In this document: piece by piece, positions 7,832 to 10,398 of the stretch
Layout: every line of letters starts with the position of its first letter
Position numbering within the stretch: the first letter of the stretch is position 1
Position numbers and translations under genes: made by a program
Origin: Flavicella sp037132785
GTDB lineage: Bacteria; Bacteroidota; Bacteroidia; Flavobacteriales; Flavobacteriaceae
Length of the DNA: 10,398 bases
Direction of reading: 5' to 3'
NCBI RefSeq assembly: GCF_037132785.1
Contig: NZ_JBAHZZ010000088.1
Span: forward strand, 1-10,398
Notes under the pieces: model-generated
Databases searched by the model: none
What the model saw: only the letters and a program-made list of their open reading frames with translations
What the model was told of the DNA's origin: nothing

Positions 7832-8076
7832 AAAACCCTCAAAAAGTTACTCAATTAAAAACCTGATGAAGTATCCTTTTTTTAAATTCGTGTGATTTTT
7901 CTAATCAATACATATACTCCCCACTCCCCACCATAACTAATAATAAAAAAATATTTATGCAGTTGTATTATTATTTTGGCACTTAACCCACATTATTCAT
8001 CGTTTGAGTAAATCCAAAAATCCTTGCGTTTATTTCTTGTATTTAAGTATCAAAAAAAACAGAAAAGATAATTAGC

Positions 8077-8108
8077 TTTCTCTATCTCAATTCTAGGTAG
8101 TATCTTTG
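8077..8108 (+). promoter_or_regulatory. Bacteroidetes-type promoter for the helicase-like gene
   Basis: TATCTTTG (8101-8108) matches the Bacteroidetes -7 box TAnnTTTG exactly. TTTC (8077-8080) is a one-mismatch -33 box, with a 20-base spacer. This predicts a leader of about 40 bases before the ATG at 8156. Confidence 0.6.
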
Positions 8109-8155
8109 TCGAAGTTATTATAACCCCAACTACACATTTATATCAATAATTCTTC

Positions 8156-8767
8156 ATGCCTTTTAAAAAATTAAATTCAAATATAAAAGAGAGACTAGAG
8201 TTTCTAAAGATAACAGCTCCTACTAAGTTTCAGAGTAGTAGTATTCCTGTAATTAAAAGTGGGGTTAATGTATATTGTACAGCCTCTAAGAACAGTGGAA
8301 AAACAACCACACTGATATTAACCACCTTACATAAATTAAAATGTGAAGCCGTTGGAAGCGCTCCTAGAGCTTTTGTATTGGTAGAAAACAAGGAGAGAGC
8401 ATTGGAACTATACGACCTTTTTTCAATCTATACTAGGTACAATTCTTTACGTGTTTATGTAGCACACGAACAAATACATATTGATTTACAAAAGTCAGAA
8501 ATATTTGAGGGGATCGATATTCTTATTGCCTCTACAGAATCAATGAACAAGTTGTTTTTATTAAATGGAATCAGTATCTCTAGTATAAAGTTATTTAGTA
8601 TAGACGATGCTGAATTTCTGCTTAAGAGATCGGGTTATGCTACCCTACTTTCTATGTCTCAGAGCATAAAAAAATGCCAATTTGTTCTCTACTCAGAAAA
8701 AATACCACCAAAACTTAGAGGCCTAGATTCTTACTTTATGGAACACTCTAGAACTGTTAGTTCTTAA
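8156..8767 (+). CDS. Single-domain DEAD/DEAH-box helicase-like protein, 203 aa
   Basis: This is only the first RecA-like domain of a DEAD-box ATPase. The Q motif is near residues 22-31 (PTKFQSSSIP, Q26). A Walker A/motif I variant is at 43-51 (ASKNSGKTT), a motif Ia equivalent at 75-84 (LVENKERALE), a degenerate motif Ib around 124-129, and motif II is IDDAE (149-153) in place of DEAD. Motif III (SAT) is not recognisable, and the entire second RecA domain with motifs IV-VI is absent. Normal DEAD-box helicases are about 370 aa or more, so strand unwinding by the usual two-domain mechanism is unlikely. The ORF is nevertheless neat, with a promoter before it and a terminator after it, so it looks like a stable small family rather than debris. 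It may bind ATP or RNA or modulate a full helicase. It is transcribed away from the sulfatase operon and probably alone. Confidence 0.8.
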   Translation: MPFKKLNSNIKERLEFLKITAPTKFQSSSIPVIKSGVNVYCTASKNSGKTTTLILTTLHKLKCEAVGSAPRAFVLVENKERALELYDLFSIYTRYNSLRVYVAHEQIHIDLQKSEIFEGIDILIASTESMNKLFLLNGISISSIKLFSIDDAEFLLKRSGYATLLSMSQSIKKCQFVLYSEKIPPKLRGLDSYFMEHSRTVSS

Positions 8768-8799
8768 AGTTTTTTAAAAAAAACCAATTTACTTAATTA

Positions 8800-8836
8800 T
8801 AAGGTTTTAATTATATAATTCAACCTTATTTTCTCT
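8800..8836 (+). terminator. Intrinsic terminator of the helicase-like gene
   Basis: TAAGGTT (8800-8806) pairs with AACCTTA (8822-8828). The interior contains the self-complementary AATTATATAATT (8809-8820), which extends the stem. TTTTCTCT follows on the plus strand. It lies 33 bases after the stop codon. Confidence 0.65.
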
Positions 8837-9061
8837 ATCCTGAGAAGACATACTACTTCCCCTTTTTAGGATGATTATATTACACAAAATAAACATCAAA
8901 ATGATTGATTAAATTAGTTACTATTTCTTTTATATTTCAATATGAAATAGAACGGTAACCCACGGCTATTCTTCTGTTTTTTATTTCATCTAAAGAAAAA
9001 AATAATTCAAATTTAGCATCAACCACTCTGAAATACATTTTGGTATTACATCTATAAAATT

Positions 9062-9094
9062 AAAAAACCAGCTTAGTTATGATAAACTATGCTG
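9062..9094 (-). terminator. Terminator of the GyrI-like gene, probably bidirectional
   Basis: CAGC-T-TAGTT (9069-9078) pairs with AACTA-T-GCTG (9085-9094), leaving one mismatch and a 6-base loop. On the minus strand it is followed by GG and a run of six T, 10 bases after the stop of the GyrI-like gene. On the plus strand ATTGATTTTTTATT follows, so it could also stop transcription from the left. Confidence 0.75.
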
Positions 9095-9103
9095 ATTGAT
9101 TTT

Positions 9104-9562
9104 TTATTCTACAGCAATAAAGATTTCAGCTTCTCCGTCTGCTGGGTTTATCGCTTTTTCTCCGTAGATTTCTATGTCAGTGGTATAGGTTCTTTTTAAA
9201 TCTTTTTTCCAAATTTCCATCCAAGTATTGATAACAGCATCTTTTGTGAGATCTCCTTTTGCGGTAAATTTTTTATAGTTAGACTCGGGAACAACTTTTA
9301 CTGTAAACTCTCCTGGAATGCTATCTAAACTAGCTACTTGGTAGCCTATAATTACTGTATATTCACCATTATAATCAGATTCGTAATCTGTATACAAAGC
9401 ATATATATTATCGTTTAATTTATTAGGCAAAGAATTAATAGCTTGATTGCTCATAAATTGACTCCATAATTTAGGAATGTCGATTTCTGCTTTTCCTTTG
9501 ACATTAGATGTTCTTGTACTAATACCTACTAAGGTAAATGCTTCTCTTTTTAATGAATTCAT
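9104..9562 (-). CDS. GyrI-like / effector-binding domain protein, 152 aa
   Basis: This is a stand-alone small-molecule (SOUL/GyrI-type) binding domain of the kind found at the C-terminus of AraC- and MerR-family regulators and in integron cassette proteins. Hallmarks are the opening FTLVGISTRTSN strand, the central YTDYESDYNGEYTVIIGYQV segment, W213-like aromatics further on (TWMEIWKKDL, about residues 112-121), and the C-terminal TTDIEIYGEKA plus EAEIFIAVE strands. It has no DNA-binding domain and no signal peptide, so it is cytosolic. It probably binds a hydrophobic or cationic effector. The neighbouring WYL regulator remnant lies 65 bases upstream on the same strand, an arrangement known to me from Bacteroidetes in which the two are likely partners. 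A TAnnTTTG box and a palindrome lie directly before this gene. Whether the Cass2 or GyrI family is the better name cannot be decided by eye. Confidence 0.75.
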   Translation of the reverse strand: MNSLKREAFTLVGISTRTSNVKGKAEIDIPKLWSQFMSNQAINSLPNKLNDNIYALYTDYESDYNGEYTVIIGYQVASLDSIPGEFTVKVVPESNYKKFTAKGDLTKDAVINTWMEIWKKDLKRTYTTDIEIYGEKAINPADGEAEIFIAVE

Positions 9563-9585
9563 ATGATTAAGTTTTTAATTTGATT

Positions 9586-9593
9586 CAAAAATA
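9586..9593 (-). promoter_or_regulatory. -7 promoter box of the GyrI-like gene
   Basis: TATTTTTG on the minus strand matches TAnnTTTG exactly and would start transcription about 16 bases before the ATG at 9562. No TTG is found at the usual -33 distance; that position is occupied by the palindrome at 9605-9620. This suggests an activator-dependent or repressor-controlled promoter. Confidence 0.5.
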
Positions 9594-9604
9594 AAAGCAA
9601 TGTG

Positions 9605-9620
9605 TGACAGCCTTGTGTCA
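9605..9620. promoter_or_regulatory. Operator-like palindrome TGACA-N6-TGTCA
   Basis: TGACA (9605-9609) and TGTCA (9616-9620) are inverted around GCCTTG. The dyad lies between the WYL remnant and the GyrI-like gene, upstream of the -7 box and over the place where a -33 element would be. A WYL/YafY dimer is the natural candidate ligand, by inference from the neighbourhood only. Confidence 0.45.
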
Positions 9621-9627
9621 GGGGGTG

Positions 9628-9932
9628 TTATTTGTTTGGCATTTTTTTTTGATAAAACTCTTCTAAGGTCATATTATGAGATTCGAAGTAGGTTTGTGTC
9701 TGGCTGATTTGAGTGACACAATCTACTCTAAACATTCTAAATTCAGAACGTAATCTACAAAACGCAATTAAGAGCCAGTTTTCTTGAGTACTATATAAAG
9801 CAAAAGGTTCTATAAAACGTTTTGTATGGATTTTTTGTAGTGAATTGTAAGAAATTTCTAACAATTCAAAGTTTGTAATAGCCGTTTGTAGCAACATAAG
9901 GTAGTTGCTTGTCTCTTTTTGTTCAAAATTAA
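9628..9932 (-). pseudogene. YafY/WYL transcriptional regulator, N-terminus lost to an IS
   Basis: Only the C-terminal part of a helix-turn-helix plus WYL-domain regulator remains, about 101 codons from the IS junction to the stop at 9628. The WYL core is clear: LEISYNSLQKIHTKRFIEPF, then NWLLIAFCRLRSEFRMFRVD with the conserved arginines. The DNA-binding winged-helix half, normally the first 60 or so residues of a protein of about 230-320 aa, is absent because the IS starts at 9933. The open frame continues into the IS and could use IS-encoded ATG codons (9966 or 9951) to make a headless fusion of about 108-113 aa with no HTH. A promoter could also be formed across the junction. Loss of the regulator would leave the GyrI-like gene uncontrolled. 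Confidence 0.8.
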
Positions 9933-9957
9933 AGACCGTTGCAAGGTACATGACAAA
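9924..9957 (-). promoter_or_regulatory. Possible hybrid promoter across the IS/host junction
   Basis: TTTG (9957-9954) inside the IS and TAATTTTG (9931-9924), an exact TAnnTTTG match in host DNA, are 22 bases apart and face the WYL remnant. Insertion would have created the pairing. The second element lies in former coding sequence, so a chance match is possible. Confidence 0.25.
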
Positions 9958-10398
9958 AACAAACATCCAAACTTAGGTTTTATATCATTGTTTGTTAGCT
10001 TATTAAGGCGTATATTTAAGTTATGAAACTACAAAGAACAGCTACTTTTGCAGATAGCATTTGTGATTTACGTACAAGAAAGATAAAAGCTACATTTTTC
10101 AGTCAAATTAATATTCTTATCGATTGGGATCGAATTTCAAAAATAATAGACAAGGACTATTTCAGGGGTAAAAGTGCCGTTGGTAAGCCTTGCTATGATG
10201 GTTTGTTGCTTTTTAAAATGTGTCTTTTGCAAAGTTGGTATGGTTTAAGCGATTACCAAGTAGAAGATAGACTTAACGATAGTTTGTCATTCAGCTATTT
10301 CTGTGGAATGACAATAGAACAGGTAGCACCAGACCACAGTACATTGAGTAGGTTTAGAACGGCATTGACAAAAACTAAAACCTATGAAAAATTATTTT
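9933..10398 (+). mobile_element. IS5-family insertion sequence, right copy (5' part)
   Basis: The element begins AGACCGTTGCAAGG, has a 90-base leader and then a transposase gene, and runs off the window. It is an inverted partner of the left copy. The flanking host bases are TAA (9930-9932), again of TNA form. The other end is not visible, so completeness and target duplication are unknown. Confidence 0.85.
10023..10398 (+). CDS. IS5-family transposase, N-terminal part (right copy)
   Basis: The ATG at 10023 opens 125 codons with no stop, and the end is beyond the window. The protein begins MKLQRTATFADSICDLRTRK. It then shows the N-terminal DUF772-type domain of IS5 transposases: CYDGLLLFKMCLLQSWYGLS, DYQVEDRLNDSLSF, FCGM, and the signature PDHSTLSRFRTAL. 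The DDE catalytic domain would follow and is not visible, so activity cannot be judged. The start agrees with the left copy, which conserves the same ATG and following residues. Confidence 0.85.
   Translation, partial: MKLQRTATFADSICDLRTRKIKATFFSQINILIDWDRISKIIDKDYFRGKSAVGKPCYDGLLLFKMCLLQSWYGLSDYQVEDRLNDSLSFSYFCGMTIEQVAPDHSTLSRFRTALTKTKTYEKLF

Larger units (their letters stand above)
7682..8155. other. Divergent intergenic region between sulfatase operon and helicase-like gene
   Basis: This 474-bp AT-rich stretch separates two divergent genes and contains no convincing gene. It holds a candidate minus-strand promoter close to the sulfatase, a perfect 9-bp palindrome at 7810-7831, a short tandem ACTCCCC x2 at 7916-7929, and a plus-strand promoter at 8077-8108. 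The 7830-8075 part shows nothing else I can interpret. Confidence 0.5.
8768..9103. other. Convergent intergenic region with terminators
   Basis: This 336-bp gap lies between the convergent helicase-like and GyrI-like genes. Terminators mark each side (8800-8836 and 9062-9094). Between them a minus-strand 33-codon frame (9038-8937, starting MYFRVVDAKFELFF) has a protein-like composition but no supporting signal. I do not call it a gene. Confidence 0.5.

Noticed and set aside
7741..7866. 41-codon plus-strand frame (MKILTIINPFVLKYF...)
   Set aside because: It lies in an AT-rich promoter region, crosses the palindrome, and has no ribosome-binding or homology support.
7974..7995. Sigma-54-like TGGCAC in the divergent intergenic region
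   Set aside because: There is no TTGC/GC element at the required spacing, and sigma-54 promoters are not expected in most Flavobacteriaceae.
8937..9038. 33-codon minus-strand frame (MYFRVVDAKFELFF...)
   Set aside because: The composition is protein-like, but it is too short and lacks a start signal or recognisable family.
1..10398. Composite transposon carrying the sulfatase cluster
   Set aside because: The IS copies are only about 94% identical, both abut truncated genes, and their outer ends are not visible, so mobilisation as a unit cannot be supported.
1..10398. CRISPR array, tRNA, rRNA, toxin-antitoxin or phage defence genes
   Set aside because: I saw no regularly spaced repeats, no cloverleaf-like conserved sequence and no recognisable defence domain. 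The helicase-like protein alone is not evidence of a defence system.

Overview
The window is AT-rich and reads as a chromosomal accessory segment of a member of the Bacteroidetes, most likely a marine-type Flavobacteriaceae. The basis is the gene families (CarboxypepD_reg protein, S1 sulfatases, a short Omp85 barrel, a YafY/WYL plus GyrI-like pair), Bacteroidetes-style signal peptides ending in A|Q, and several TAnnTTTG promoter boxes. I cannot name the genus from sequence alone.

Layout. Both ends carry the 5' end of the same IS5-family insertion sequence in inverted orientation (1-175 on minus, 9933-10398 on plus). The transposases point outward and both copies are cut by the window edge. 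By my hand alignment the copies are about 94% identical over the 175 shared bases, so they are not a fresh duplicate pair. Each IS abuts a broken gene on its inner side: a CarboxypepD_reg-type secreted protein (176-1032, also with an in-frame stop) on the left, and a WYL regulator that has lost its N-terminal half (9628-9932) on the right.

The core (1266-7681, all minus strand) is a desulfation cluster. It is transcribed in the order lipoprotein arylsulfatase (796 aa), POTRA-less BamA/TamA-type outer-membrane barrel, HAD phosphatase, then after 208 bp a second secreted arylsulfatase (523 aa). The first three genes are separated by only 6 and about 9 bases and are almost certainly one operon. 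Both sulfatases keep the C-x-P-x-R site that must be converted to formylglycine, but no maturase (FGE or anSME) is present here, so maturation must be provided from elsewhere. The HAD gene seems originally to have encoded a lipoprotein. Its signal peptide lies directly upstream but is one base out of frame, and deleting one A from an AAAA run restores a continuous protein.

A 474-bp divergent intergenic region separates the cluster from a plus-strand single-domain DEAD-box-like protein (8156-8767). That gene is followed by a good terminator, then by the minus-strand GyrI-like effector-binding gene and the WYL remnant, probably once a regulator/effector operon.

I found no rRNA, tRNA, CRISPR array or recognisable defence system. 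The most unusual items are the sulfatase/barrel/HAD operon with its one-base frameshift, the inverted IS pair with gene wreckage at both junctions, and a WYL/GyrI promoter with a palindrome where the upstream promoter element should be.
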